DNA from: Formosa undariae
GTDB taxonomy: Bacteria > Bacteroidota > Bacteroidia > Flavobacteriales > Flavobacteriaceae
Assembly: GCF_042427615.1 (NCBI RefSeq)
Contig: NZ_JBHMEZ010000009.1
Location: 8,094 to 72,093 of the forward strand
DNA length: 64,000 nt
Direction of reading: 5' to 3'
Shown: piece by piece, positions 44,436-54,423 of the stretch
Numbering within the stretch: the first letter of the stretch is position 1
Layout: the number at the start of each line of letters is the position of its first letter
Program-made: the position numbers and the translations under genes
Notes under the pieces: generated by a model
What the model was told of the DNA's origin: nothing
Seen by the model: the letters and a program-made list of their open reading frames with translations, nothing else
The model's database searches: none

Positions 44436-46826
44436 TTAATTTAATTTAACGTGGACATTTTCAATAATCCCATCAAATTTAAACGGACGCTTTTTATAGT
44501 AATCGTAAGAAACTGGCGAGCCTAAATCTACGCCAACATCGAACGTTTCGGTAGCAGTAAATGCCAATGGTACGGTACGGTTTAAAGACACATTCATAAC
44601 CTCATTCCCATCTACACTAATATTGACTGTTCCTGCTTGTGCTGGACCTTTGACTTGCGTATTAATCACTAGTTTATGTTTACCCTTTGCAAGTGGCTGA
44701 GCACTTTGCCCTGAATAATTTTCAATAAGCAACATATTATACTCATATTTTAAGATACCATTTTCCATATAAAGGGTAATACCTCCACCAGCACCACCAA
44801 CACAATACAGCACACCATTAGCTTTGTTTCCTATTTCCAAATCTACAGTTACCGTATTGTTTTCTCTACCAATACCAGGAGCATTAAATTCAGGCATACG
44901 CTGTGTAGTTTGGCTAAAATTCCACTCTTTGTAGGGTGGTTTACGAATATCTTTTGGATGTGTACGTAACCAGTTTCCTGCACCTATTGGAAAATCTTTA
45001 TTATCTTCTGCTAAAGCTAAAAAGTCTTTTTTAAGAGCTTCTAATTTTTCAGGATTTTCTTTTGCTAAATCATGAGCTTGAGAAAAATCGTCGTCTAGTT
45101 TATATAACTCCCAAACATCATTATCCATGTCCCAATTCTTAATGCGGCTTACCGAAGCAGGCGTATTCCAAGGAATTAACGGACCAAAAGTAGAGGCCAT
45201 CCATCCGTCTTTATAAATTGCTCGGCTGGCATTATTATCGAAAAACTGTTCTTCCTTTTGTCCATTCGCCGTTGCATCATTAAAGGTATATGCTAAACTA
45301 ATCCCATCCATTTTTTGTTGCTTATAGCCATGAACTTCTTCAGGGTGAGGAATCCCTAAAATAGTATATAGAGTAGGTGCAATATCTATAACGTGATGAA
45401 ACTGCGTGCGTATTGCACCGTCGTGCTTAATACCTTTTGGCCAAGAGATAGCCATGGGGTTACGGGTCCCTCCAAAATAGCTTCCCATTAATTTTGTTCC
45501 TTTAAAAGGTGTACTTCCTGCCCATGCCCATCCTGCATGATACATATTATCTGTATGAGGGGAACCTAAAGCATCGATACCACCTACTTTCTCTAAAGCA
45601 GCAATTTGTTGCTCCACAGTATTAGGAATATTGTTTTGAGCCAATAATTCTGAAATGGAACCATTCTGTCCTTCGGCACTAGAACCATTATCCCCGAAAA
45701 TATAAATAACAATGGTATTCTCTTTTAAACCACGGTCTTCTAATCCGTCAAGTATTTTACCCACCTGTGTATCTGTATGTTCTACAAAACCTGCAAAAAC
45801 TTCCATTAACCTAATTTGAAATGCACGCTGGTCTTCTGGAATATCTGCCCATCCGTTTAAAGTACTATCACGAGGCGTTAATGTTGTACCTTTTGGAATA
45901 ATTCCCATCTCAAGCTGACGTTTAAAAACACGTTCTCTGTAGGCGTCCCAACCATCGTCAAATTTACCTTTGTATTTATCTGCCCATTCACTAGCAACGT
46001 GCTGTGGCCCATGAACCCCTCCAGGAGCCCAGTACATAAAAAATGGTTTGTCTGGAGAAAATGCACGACTGTTATCTATCCAATTCAAAGCTTGTTTTGC
46101 TAAGTCTTCGGTTAAATGATAATCCTCGTCGTGAGGCGGTTCTATATGATCGTAATTAAGTGTTAAACGCGGTTCCCACTGAGAGGTTTCTCCACCTAAA
46201 AAACCATAAAAATGTTCGAAACCATAAGCATTTGGCCAATGGTTTTTAGGTCCCATCATGGTTGTTTCTGTAGCTGGAGTGTTGTGCCATTTTCCGAAAG
46301 CAGATGTATGGTACCCGTATTCTTTTAAAATTTCCGGAATGGTTGCTGCTGTTTTAGGAATAATTCCGGTGTAACCATCGAAAGCCACGGCACGCTCGGC
46401 AATTGTTCCAGAACTCACGCGAGTATGATTTCTCCCCGTAAGTAAGGCCGCACGTGTTGGCGAACAAATAGACGTGGTATGAAAGGTATTGTATAACAAT
46501 CCTTCTTTAGCAATTCTATCGAAGTTAGGAGTATGAATTTCACCTCCCATAGTTTCAGAAATACCGAAACCTACATCGTCTAGAAGTACTAATAAAACAT
46601 TCGGCGCATCTTTAGGCAAGCGTTGTGGTTCATCCGGCCATTTCATTTTTGCGTCCTTCATATTTGCTGTAGTCACGCTAGCCATAGGCGTCGCAGGAAA
46701 AGGTAATACAGCTCCGCTTGTCGTTTGATTGGTAGATGTTTCTGTAGGTAGAGTCTCCTTTTTGTCGGAACACGATACTGCAAATAATACAGCAACTCCT
46801 GTTAAAAGACTTAAATAATTTTTCAT
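44436..46826 (-). CDS. long arylsulfatase, lipoprotein
   Basis: A 796-residue sulfatase with a lipobox (LFAVSCSD, Cys19) instead of a free signal peptide, so it is tethered to a membrane. Metal site LLVLLDDVGFG, maturation motif CSPTRAALLTG with Cys121, SAFGKWHNTPATE and MYWAPGGVHGPQHVASE. Same C-terminal beta domain as the other sulfatase (TFDVGVDLGSPVSYDYY). Two paralogues with different localisation suggest sequential or differently placed desulfation. 30 bp after the barrel gene upstream. Confidence 0.93.
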   Translation of the reverse strand: MKNYLSLLTGVAVLFAVSCSDKKETLPTETSTNQTTSGAVLPFPATPMASVTTANMKDAKMKWPDEPQRLPKDAPNVLLVLLDDVGFGISETMGGEIHTPNFDRIAKEGLLYNTFHTTSICSPTRAALLTGRNHTRVSSGTIAERAVAFDGYTGIIPKTAATIPEILKEYGYHTSAFGKWHNTPATETTMMGPKNHWPNAYGFEHFYGFLGGETSQWEPRLTLNYDHIEPPHDEDYHLTEDLAKQALNWIDNSRAFSPDKPFFMYWAPGGVHGPQHVASEWADKYKGKFDDGWDAYRERVFKRQLEMGIIPKGTTLTPRDSTLNGWADIPEDQRAFQIRLMEVFAGFVEHTDTQVGKILDGLEDRGLKENTIVIYIFGDNGSSAEGQNGSISELLAQNNIPNTVEQQIAALEKVGGIDALGSPHTDNMYHAGWAWAGSTPFKGTKLMGSYFGGTRNPMAISWPKGIKHDGAIRTQFHHVIDIAPTLYTILGIPHPEEVHGYKQQKMDGISLAYTFNDATANGQKEEQFFDNNASRAIYKDGWMASTFGPLIPWNTPASVSRIKNWDMDNDVWELYKLDDDFSQAHDLAKENPEKLEALKKDFLALAEDNKDFPIGAGNWLRTHPKDIRKPPYKEWNFSQTTQRMPEFNAPGIGRENNTVTVDLEIGNKANGVLYCVGGAGGGITLYMENGILKYEYNMLLIENYSGQSAQPLAKGKHKLVINTQVKGPAQAGTVNISVDGNEVMNVSLNRTVPLAFTATETFDVGVDLGSPVSYDYYKKRPFKFDGIIENVHVKLN

Positions 46827-46856
46827 AATTAGTATTGGTTAGTTATAATTATTGTA

Positions 46857-48146
46857 TTAGAAATTTTCGTTTAGACGTAAAAACAACCCTTTAGAGCCAT
46901 AACTTCCCCATCCGTAATCGATCCCAATATTTGTTCTTGCTTTTTTACTAATGTTTACACGTAAGCCCAAACCATAACCTGGTTCTATATATTCTAATAA
47001 GCCAATGTCACTTTGTTTTGCACTTGCAGTTGTTAGGTTACCGTAAACCACCATACCTAGCAATCTGTCGTTTTTCTTAGAACCATAAAGATGTTTTCTA
47101 TATTCTGCACCTAAGTATAACAGATTTTGACCGCGGAAACGACCTTGAGAATACGGCTCTCCAGATTTAGAATATTGGTCCCACCCAATTGCAGGTAAAT
47201 TCATATAAGGTAAATCTCCCGAAGTTGTAAGATTAGCATAAGACCAAATTGCAATGATATCGTTATTGGTTTCCTTAATATTAATATAATCGCGATATTC
47301 TAACCACAATTGAGTTGAACTTTGGTCGCTCCCTAAAAATTCTGGATTTACTGTAAATGTAGCCATAGCATAACGTCCTTTATACGGATTGTTTACATTA
47401 TCTCTTGTGTCTAACACTCCATTTAAAGATAGTCCGACTAAGGAACTTTTATCTTGATCAAATCCGTAATGCTCGTTGTAAGCGTAGAATGGTGTAATTA
47501 CTGGGGTTTCAGCGTCTAGGTCTAATAGTTGGTCTTGAAATTTACTAAAGAAATCTAGGCGTAATCCTAAACCAACATAAAAGCCTTTATCACTCACTTT
47601 CTTTAAATAGGTTTGATAAAAACGGAAGAAATTAAACTCTAGCATATCTGCTTCAGAATTTCCTTCTATAGAACCATCATCGAAACCAAAATCATTTGAA
47701 GCTAGTTTAGACGTTTGCGGCCCCGTTCCCAATCCCCAAGTGGGTTGAGAAGATTGTAAATATCTAATATCTCCTAATGCGATAAAATTATTATCTTCTC
47801 CATAAATGGTAGATTTTAATGTGATAATGGTTTGACTTTTAGTGGTAAATGCAACACCTAATAAGGCATTCGAAATTTTTGTCGTTTCAGGTTCACCCAG
47901 AAAACCACTCACAGAAGCACCAGCTCCATATATAAATCCAAAGGCAGGATTAGCACCAATAACTGGTACTGGCGAAAAGTATATAGTTCCTTTTTCCGGC
48001 GGAGCTTCCTTCTTAGCTTTTTTAGCTGCTTTCTTTGCTTCTTTGGCTTCTTTTTTAGTTGATTTGGTTGCGTCTTGAGCAAAAGAATTTGATGTTACAA
48101 GACAAAATACAGATAACACGATTACTCTTAATAGCGTTAGTTTCAT
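46857..48146 (-). CDS. BamA/TamA-like surface-antigen barrel protein
   Basis: A 429-residue protein: signal peptide (cut near SFAQD), a Lys/Ala-rich spacer (residues 27-50), then the bacterial surface antigen barrel: FSPVPVIGANPAFGFIYGAG, NGVLDTRDNVNNPYKGRYAM and GLGLRVNISKKARTNIGIDYG, ending in LRLNENF with the terminal Phe of outer-membrane barrels. No POTRA domains, so it is the short form of unknown job, perhaps a pore. First of the sulfatase operon proper. Confidence 0.82.
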   Translation of the reverse strand: MKLTLLRVIVLSVFCLVTSNSFAQDATKSTKKEAKEAKKAAKKAKKEAPPEKGTIYFSPVPVIGANPAFGFIYGAGASVSGFLGEPETTKISNALLGVAFTTKSQTIITLKSTIYGEDNNFIALGDIRYLQSSQPTWGLGTGPQTSKLASNDFGFDDGSIEGNSEADMLEFNFFRFYQTYLKKVSDKGFYVGLGLRLDFFSKFQDQLLDLDAETPVITPFYAYNEHYGFDQDKSSLVGLSLNGVLDTRDNVNNPYKGRYAMATFTVNPEFLGSDQSSTQLWLEYRDYINIKETNNDIIAIWSYANLTTSGDLPYMNLPAIGWDQYSKSGEPYSQGRFRGQNLLYLGAEYRKHLYGSKKNDRLLGMVVYGNLTTASAKQSDIGLLEYIEPGYGLGLRVNISKKARTNIGIDYGWGSYGSKGLFLRLNENF

Positions 48147-48461
48147 AATTGGTTATTGGTTGATAGTTATTGATTGATCCGCATTAAAAACATGCATTAC
48201 TTTTGAAATACAAAAAAAACAATTCCATTAAAGAACTTAATAATCAATTGATTAAAAAAATATTTATCATTAAAAATCTTTTATTTTTTGAATTATCGTG
48301 ATTAAAGACACTTCTATTTTAAGTTTTTCTTAACATATTTAAGATAAATTAAAAAGTTCCTTTTAAAGAAATAATTTAGATGGATATGATAAGAATTTGG
48401 TATTTAAAGTCAATAGGTACACCCTTTTAAATAGAAATAAAGTAATGGTTGTATAAAGTTA
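48147..48461. other. AT-rich gap before the barrel/sulfatase operon
   Basis: 315 bp with no gene. It must contain the promoter of the 48,146-40,987 cluster; runs of T and A (near 48,208) make a precise call unsafe. Confidence 0.3.
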
Positions 48462-49379
48462 TTATCTCCTAAAACCTCCACCTCCATGAAATCCACCTCC
48501 AAAATTAGATCTTGTAAACGTACCTCCACGATTTAAATCTAAGCTATGCTTATTATAGTTTCCTGGATTTCGTTGTTGAAAGGTTTTTTTAGCACCGTTT
48601 GAAAAATGGTCATTCCTGTTATGATTATTATCCACGTTACCATGATGATGGTCAAAATTAGTATGATGATACACATTTTTAGTATTCACATGTATAATTA
48701 TATTATTATGATATGCATAAGGAGAGAATGGTCCCCATGGACGGAAATATGGTGGGTAAAACCCCCAATAAAAAGGAGAAATCCAAGGCGAATAATACGG
48801 TCCCCAAAACCAATCCATAATTAACGGATTAACTCCATATACAGGATAAATATAGTAGTTTGGTCCATAGATACTAGAATTCCCAATGACCTGAACATTC
48901 GTATTTTCTTTCTTAACATCTATAGTCGCTACATCTTGAAATTTATCTTTAGCTAAAACAGATTGAATTGTTATTACTTTTTCATCGCCTTTGTCTGAAC
49001 TTAAAACTCTTAAGTAATCTACTTTACCGTCTTCGTTTAAATCTAAATTAGAAATTTTAGTCTCGGGATTGTTTAATCTTTTTTCGAAATCTTCTAAATC
49101 TTTAGACTCCCCAAACACAGAAGCAACAGCCTCTAAATCTAAATTGTCGCTAATATCGGTGTCTTTAGCTTCTACCGTTGTAGTGGTGGTCGTTGCCGTG
49201 GTATTCTGAGTTGTTGCGGTTGTAGTAGAACCACAATTAAATAATGTTAAAGCAAAGGCTAAACATAATATTGAACCTATTTTTTCCCTTATGTTTAATA
49301 TTACTTTATTATTTAAAAAGGTATTCTTCAAAATTAATTCTAAATTCTGAACTTTAATTGTTTTTTCGTTACGATTCAT
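48462..49379 (-). CDS. lipoprotein-like protein with Gly/His/Tyr-rich tail
   Basis: A 305-residue protein. An unusual ~35-residue leader precedes a lipobox-like LTLFNCGS (Cys near 49). Next a Thr/Ala-rich linker, then a folded region with SNLDLNEDGKVDYLRVL (EF-hand or dockerin-like DxNxDG) and TIQSVLAKDKFQDVATIDVK. After residue ~170 the chain is low complexity: Tyr/Pro/Trp-rich, then His/Asn-rich, ending GGGFHGGGGFRR. I do not recognise a family; a surface-exposed metal-binding or adhesive protein is possible. Gene lies between regulator and barrel gene of the transposon cargo. Confidence 0.7.
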   Translation of the reverse strand: MNRNEKTIKVQNLELILKNTFLNNKVILNIREKIGSILCLAFALTLFNCGSTTTATTQNTTATTTTTTVEAKDTDISDNLDLEAVASVFGESKDLEDFEKRLNNPETKISNLDLNEDGKVDYLRVLSSDKGDEKVITIQSVLAKDKFQDVATIDVKKENTNVQVIGNSSIYGPNYYIYPVYGVNPLIMDWFWGPYYSPWISPFYWGFYPPYFRPWGPFSPYAYHNNIIIHVNTKNVYHHTNFDHHHGNVDNNHNRNDHFSNGAKKTFQQRNPGNYNKHSLDLNRGGTFTRSNFGGGFHGGGGFRR

Positions 49380-49548
49380 GGTATGGTTGATTTACATTTT
49401 AGACTAATTTATGATGCAAGCCAATATTCGAAAAGAAATGTGCTATTACAAAAACACTCACAGTGTTAAAAACAACCACTACACTACCACCTCAAACACA
49501 ATTAGTGTGCTAAAAATCATATGTTTATAGGTTTTGAAAAAGTTGTAT

Positions 49549-51171
49549 TTAATTTACTGATAGACTATTCAGATAGCTAGATAGATTCACTTTTTCATTA
49601 GTTAACTCCAATTTATTTCGGAGTCTAGTACGTGAATTTTCAATAGTTTTAAGAGATTGTCCTGTTATTTGAGCAATTTCTTTAGTCGATAAATCCAAAA
49701 ATAGAAGTGCACAAAGTCTACGATCTTTAGGTGTTAAAGATGGGTGATTTATAGTTAATCTTTCGAAAAAAGATTTATGAACTTGTTCAAAACTCAATTC
49801 AAATTCTTTCCAGATATCGGAGTTCATATCTTTTTGAAGTCGTTGTAAAACTAAATCTATAGATTGCTGTGTGTCTTTTTTAACAGCCTTTAATTTAATA
49901 GATTTTAAGTCTTTTAATATTTCACTATAAATTTCTTTACGATGAATTTCTGTTATGGCTTTACCGATAAGCTCCTTATTTTTAAAATCTAAGTGTTCAT
50001 TCAAATCTTGCTGCTTAATCTTAAGCTTTTCTTTTTCTAACTGGCCTTTAATATTCCTATTTCTATATTTAATTAATAAAATACTTAATACTAAAGAACC
50101 TACTATAAGCATTAAACCTGCGATGTATAATTTAAACCGTTTTTTTCCTTCTTCTAAAGCATTTATTTTAGAACGAATTTTATATTCCTGGGCTAATTTT
50201 AGCCGTTCTAAATTAACAGCCTTTTCTTCTACATTTAGACTATCTCTAATCTCGTCATATAGCTTGAAATATTGTACTGCACTTTTATAATCCCCTTTAT
50301 TCTCGTAAGCTTGTGATAAAATACTCGTACTATTTTGATTACTGAAACTATATTTATTTTCTGAATTTAATTCGAGTGCTTTTTGGGCGTAGTAAATCGC
50401 ACTGTCATATTGTTTTTCTTGCAAACAATATTTAGAATAAGATGTAAACGAAAATAGCTTAAGTCCTTTATTAGGAGAGTTTTGAATTAGAGCCTTACTT
50501 TTAGCGAAATACATATTTGCACATAACGTATCTCCTTTTAAGCCGTACACTCTAGCCAAGTTAATTGTAACATATCCTAATAATCTGTTATCCTTCAGCT
50601 TACTAACAATGTGCATCCCTTTATTGAAATAACTCAAAGAAGAGTCTAAATCTTTTTTTAAATATAACGTTCCGATATTATTTAAAATCTCGACCATTTT
50701 AATGGAATCATTATTTTTAATTTGATAATTATATATTTTGGAAAAGTATTGGAGCGCCTTTTCTTCATTATTAAATTGAGCATAAATTAAAGCCAAGTAG
50801 TGTTCGACCTTAATAATTTCGACCACTTTATTTAGGGTGTTATAAATTTCATGCGCTTTCATGAAATAATCCAAAGATAAATCCAGTAAATCTTTCGAGG
50901 CAAACAATTCTGCTTTTGCAACATATACAGAGGCTAAATTGAAATCAGATTGTTTAGTTTCTAGAGCTTCACTTTCTGCAAAGTCTAAATATTCAACCGC
51001 CTTTTCCCAATCACTATCTGCAAGTTCCACAGCAACTGTTTTACACAATTCTATTTTTTTTAATTTATCCTGAGTTAAACTTAAACTGTCGATTAAAACT
51101 TCTGAAGACGTTTGAGCATAACCAAAATAGTAGTTAATAAAAAAAATGAAAATAAGAATTCTTAGCATCAA
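49549..51171 (-). CDS. TPR sensor with LuxR-type DNA-binding domain
   Basis: A 540-residue protein: signal peptide (YFGYAQ), tetratricopeptide repeats over residues 25-330 (EKALQYFSKIYNYQIKNNDS, DSAIYYAQKALELNSENKYS), one membrane helix (LYIAGLMLIVGSLVLSILLI, ~350-370), a coiled coil and a C-terminal LuxR-like HTH: LTPKDRRLCALLFLDLSTKE, IAQITGQSLKTIENSRTRLR. Such periplasm-to-cytoplasm regulators are common in Bacteroidota. As the first gene of the cargo it is the likely regulator of the sulfatase cluster. Confidence 0.85.
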   Translation of the reverse strand: MMLRILIFIFFINYYFGYAQTSSEVLIDSLSLTQDKLKKIELCKTVAVELADSDWEKAVEYLDFAESEALETKQSDFNLASVYVAKAELFASKDLLDLSLDYFMKAHEIYNTLNKVVEIIKVEHYLALIYAQFNNEEKALQYFSKIYNYQIKNNDSIKMVEILNNIGTLYLKKDLDSSLSYFNKGMHIVSKLKDNRLLGYVTINLARVYGLKGDTLCANMYFAKSKALIQNSPNKGLKLFSFTSYSKYCLQEKQYDSAIYYAQKALELNSENKYSFSNQNSTSILSQAYENKGDYKSAVQYFKLYDEIRDSLNVEEKAVNLERLKLAQEYKIRSKINALEEGKKRFKLYIAGLMLIVGSLVLSILLIKYRNRNIKGQLEKEKLKIKQQDLNEHLDFKNKELIGKAITEIHRKEIYSEILKDLKSIKLKAVKKDTQQSIDLVLQRLQKDMNSDIWKEFELSFEQVHKSFFERLTINHPSLTPKDRRLCALLFLDLSTKEIAQITGQSLKTIENSRTRLRNKLELTNEKVNLSSYLNSLSVN

Positions 51172-51592
51172 TAAAACATGTTGGGAATTTCAAATTTAAT
51201 AAAAATAAGCACGAAGCTAAAGGTAAAACTGATTTTATAGATTTATGGTTTTGTTGATGCATCCTTACAATAAGATCTAGTAATTGTAGAACAAACTTAT
51301 CTACCTAAGAAGAGAAAGTATAATACTAGTCTGGCAAATAATTCAATTCTAATATAATGATATTTAGAAAGCTATAGCTAAGTAAATTCTACAAATGAAT
51401 GCATCATTCAATTACTACTGTAAAGTTCAAATCGTAGTGAATAGTTATAAACTTATCTGGAGCTATGTTTAGGTCGTTTTTTAATTAATTAGGTAGTTTA
51501 CATGCTTACCTTCTCTTATGACTGTAAATCACTGAATATCTTATTAGTATAGTCATGTTTATTACTCTTTCATTTATATATAACCCGTTGTG
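51172..51592. other. non-coding gap inside the composite transposon
   Basis: 421 bp, AT-rich, between the start of the regulator gene and the second IS982 copy. No gene; it should hold the promoter of the regulator gene. Nothing else seen. Confidence 0.3.
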
Positions 51593-52516
51593 CATTTAGG
51601 ATGATAGTATAAAAAAGTTGTACAACCTGTTAAATAATAGCAAACTGTAGTTACCACACAACAATTTTAAAATGCACAACTTTCAAGCAAATTACGACAA
51701 AATTCTTCAAGTATTAAATAGCATTGAACCAAGAAATTCTTTTTTAGTTCAAACACGCAAACCTAAATTATCAGATAAAGAATTGATTTCTACAAATCTA
51801 ACCTCTGAATATATGGGTATAGATAGCGAATCTCAATTATTTAGAATTTTACCGTCCTCATTGGTTCATAAAATAGAACGTTCTGTTTATAATCGAAGAA
51901 AGCGTAAATTATTTTATGCTCAGGACCAAATTCGTAAAAAGATGATAGCCTATTTCCAAGAATTTGAAGACTATTTTATTGTCGATAGTATGCCTTTGGA
52001 AGTCTGTAAATTATCAAGAGCATCTCGAAGTAAAATATGTAGAGAATCATTTGAAACAGTCCAAATAGAGGCTACTGTATTAGTCAGTCTATGTCATATT
52101 TTGGCTATAAACTACATTCAGTTTGTTCGGTTAACGGAGTCATAGGAAACTTTGATTTATCTAAAGCTTCCGTTGATGATATTCATTGTTTAAAGGATAT
52201 TTGTCTTCTAAATATCAACTTGATTTATTCACAAATAGTAATATCAAAATTGAAGTTCCAATGCGTAAAAATCAACAAAATTTCAAGAAACAACCGTATG
52301 TTTTTAGAAAGTCTAGAAAAAGAATTGAAACGTTATTCTCACAACTTTGTGATCAGTTCATGATTCGTAGGAATTATGCTAAATCTTTTCATGGGTTTAA
52401 AACCAAAATACTATCCAAAATAACAGCAATGACGATAATTCAATTCATCAATAAATTTTACTTTAATAGAAATATTAATAATTTGAAAATTAATATAGCC
52501 TAAATGCACAACGGGT
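51593..52516 (+). mobile_element. IS982-family element, right copy (defective)
   Basis: 924 bp with perfect 14-bp terminal inverted repeats ACCCGTTGTGCATT / AATGCACAACGGGT. Shorter than the left copy through deletions in the transposase gene. It is clearly diverged from the left copy, so the pair did not arise by a recent duplication. Confidence 0.85.
51672..52503 (+). pseudogene. IS982-family transposase, frameshifted
   Basis: Starts normally (HNFQANYDKILQVLNSIEPR, VDSMPLEVCKLSRASRSKIC) in the first frame. It loses frame after ICRES near 52,045, continues in another frame as MSYFGYKLHSVCSVNGVIGN, and in a third as GYLSSKYQLDLFTNSNIKIE and RKRIETLFSQLCDQF. The segment around the second catalytic Asp (GDRG in the left copy) is deleted. 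It cannot make an active enzyme. Confidence 0.9.
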
Positions 52517-52525
52517 AGGTATTAT
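52517..52525 (+). repeat. target-site duplication, right copy
   Basis: AGGTATTAT directly after the right IS982 end; the partner is 39,532-39,540. The following bases to 52,829 contain no gene I can recognise. Confidence 0.8.
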
Positions 52526-52829
52526 ATTTTTTTTGCAGATATATTTTAAATTAAAAAGAAGTTGTTGCTATCAATTAAATCTAACAATATTTTATCCTCC
52601 TTCTTATTATATTAATTTTGTATTTTTATGTAAGCAATCACATGACGGCTTTTTAATTCCAATTCCACAAAACCGTTGTAAAAACATTTAAACTACACCC
52701 TAACCCGAATAATATCATCGATATGTGCAGAGTTCCTTGGAGATAAACGTTCTTGCCTCAGCTTCCATTGGCTACATAGAGGTTGAGAACCGAACTTTAT
52801 ATTACCAACATTTGATTTCCCATATTATT

Positions 52830-54413
52830 TCACCCTTGAAACAAAAATCTCACATCTTCATAAATACGCTCAAAATTCTGAGCAATTTCTTCATCTGAAT
52901 ACACCTTGATATCCTGGGGAAGCTCCTTTTTAATTTGCTGTAATGTGAACTGTACTTTTTTATCCTTACCGTCTGCATAGGTGATAAACTCACCCTGTTT
53001 CAGTCTGAAAAACACATCAGCTCTTATTTTAGGAATCTCCTTTTCTCCTGTAGTTACTCGAGTGTCAAAATCAAGATTATGACCACGACTTACACTTTTG
53101 GTTGGGTCTTTAATAATTTCAAAAAAACGTTCGTAATATTTAGCAGTATCGGGATCATTAACTTTTCCAAAAAACTGATACGATAGGTTACTCAAAATTG
53201 CTTTACTTGCTTTATCACCATACATCATATCGTTTTGGATCTTGTCTTGCATCACATAAATGGTGGAGATGTTATAACTTCTTAAAGTCGCCGGAATGCG
53301 ATGCATATTTAATAGGCGAATTGTTGGAGCTTCTTCCATCAATAAAAAAGAAGGTTCTGAATTCCGAACACTCATTTGCTTGGTGATGGTATGCACAATA
53401 GCTGCAATAACTGGAGAATAAGAGGTTTCAAATTTGGGATTATTTACCACCGAAATCACACAGGGATTTTCTGAACTATTAATATTTAGAGGGACTTCAT
53501 CTGCAGATAAAGCCATAAAAATACGCTGGGTACTAATGCGTTTTAATGCATTTGCTAATGTACTTTTTACACCAGCTGTTTGACGCTCGGAATCCTTTCC
53601 ACTTATAAATGCATCCGCCATCGCTCTAGAAGTTGTATTCGTTTCTAAAAACGCAATGAGGCTTTCCGTATCGATATGCTGGTAAATCGCAATTAAATGC
53701 GGTAGTGTACAGTATTTTGGATAGTCCGTTTTTAATTTCCAAATCAAGCCTCCAATCAAGCCTTCTGCCGCATCATTAAAAAACTTTGTAGTACCCGAAG
53801 CTCCAGATTCGCGTTGTTCCAATAAATTTTCAATTAAAACTCTAGAAATTTCGTTTACGCTTTCTTCGTTTTCCAAATACCGAGGTGCTATTGGATTTAC
53901 ACGATGTACAATTTTATCAAAAGAGATAATTTTAAAAGGTATACCACTATCCTTAAATAATGGATAAGCCATTTCTGTAAGTTCAAAATCTTTGTAATCA
54001 TGGATAATACCACAGAACTTTGCTTGACTGAAATGTTTTAAAATACCATAGACTACACTTTCTGTCTTACCACTTCCCGCAGATCCTATTACCGAAGCAC
54101 CACGCTTTATGTTGTCTAGTTTAAAATTCCCACTAGTCGTTTCAAAATTGATTTGATACCTTATGTTTTGATTCTTTGGCTGATCCGTATTATGCAAAAA
54201 CACATACATCACGACATTTATTAAAATAAGCGGACAACTAATATACAGCATTATAAAAACCCAATGCATTGTTGAACTTAATGCAAATACATAGGTGCCT
54301 AACATCAGAAAATTGATAATAAAAGCATATTTACTGAATCTATACATTACATAAAAGATCACACAAACTAAAATTGATACCCATACCCATATGTTCTCAT
54401 TTTCCTGCAACAT
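52830..54413 (-). CDS. type IV coupling protein (MobC/TraG-VirD4 family)
   Basis: A 527-residue protein with N-terminal membrane helices (residues 8-30 and 33-75), Walker A in IGSAGSGKTESV (110-117), Walker B in FLLMEEAPTIRL (~350) and the late NISTIYVMQDKIQNDMM. It brings the relaxase-DNA complex to the Tra channel. It overlaps nothing but follows the relaxase gene by 10 bp, in one operon with it. In Bacteroidota it is often called MobC. Confidence 0.9.
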   Translation of the reverse strand: MLQENENIWVWVSILVCVIFYVMYRFSKYAFIINFLMLGTYVFALSSTMHWVFIMLYISCPLILINVVMYVFLHNTDQPKNQNIRYQINFETTSGNFKLDNIKRGASVIGSAGSGKTESVVYGILKHFSQAKFCGIIHDYKDFELTEMAYPLFKDSGIPFKIISFDKIVHRVNPIAPRYLENEESVNEISRVLIENLLEQRESGASGTTKFFNDAAEGLIGGLIWKLKTDYPKYCTLPHLIAIYQHIDTESLIAFLETNTTSRAMADAFISGKDSERQTAGVKSTLANALKRISTQRIFMALSADEVPLNINSSENPCVISVVNNPKFETSYSPVIAAIVHTITKQMSVRNSEPSFLLMEEAPTIRLLNMHRIPATLRSYNISTIYVMQDKIQNDMMYGDKASKAILSNLSYQFFGKVNDPDTAKYYERFFEIIKDPTKSVSRGHNLDFDTRVTTGEKEIPKIRADVFFRLKQGEFITYADGKDKKVQFTLQQIKKELPQDIKVYSDEEIAQNFERIYEDVRFLFQG

Positions 54414-54423
54414 TATTTTAGTT

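Larger units (their letters stand above)
39541..52516. mobile_element. composite transposon bounded by two IS982-family copies
   Basis: 12,976 bp. Both outer ends are perfect 14-bp inverted repeats (ACCCGTTGTGCATT at the left, AATGCACAACGGGT at the right) and the outside is flanked by a 9-bp duplication. The IS copies are in direct orientation. Inside are seven genes, all on the - strand, centred on two arylsulfatases. Neither IS copy has its own duplication on the inner side, which fits insertion of the whole unit. Confidence 0.75.

Noticed and set aside
48606..48824. Met/Ile-rich + strand open frame
   Set aside because: Antisense to the His/Tyr-rich tail of the 48,462-49,379 gene; composition follows from that tail.
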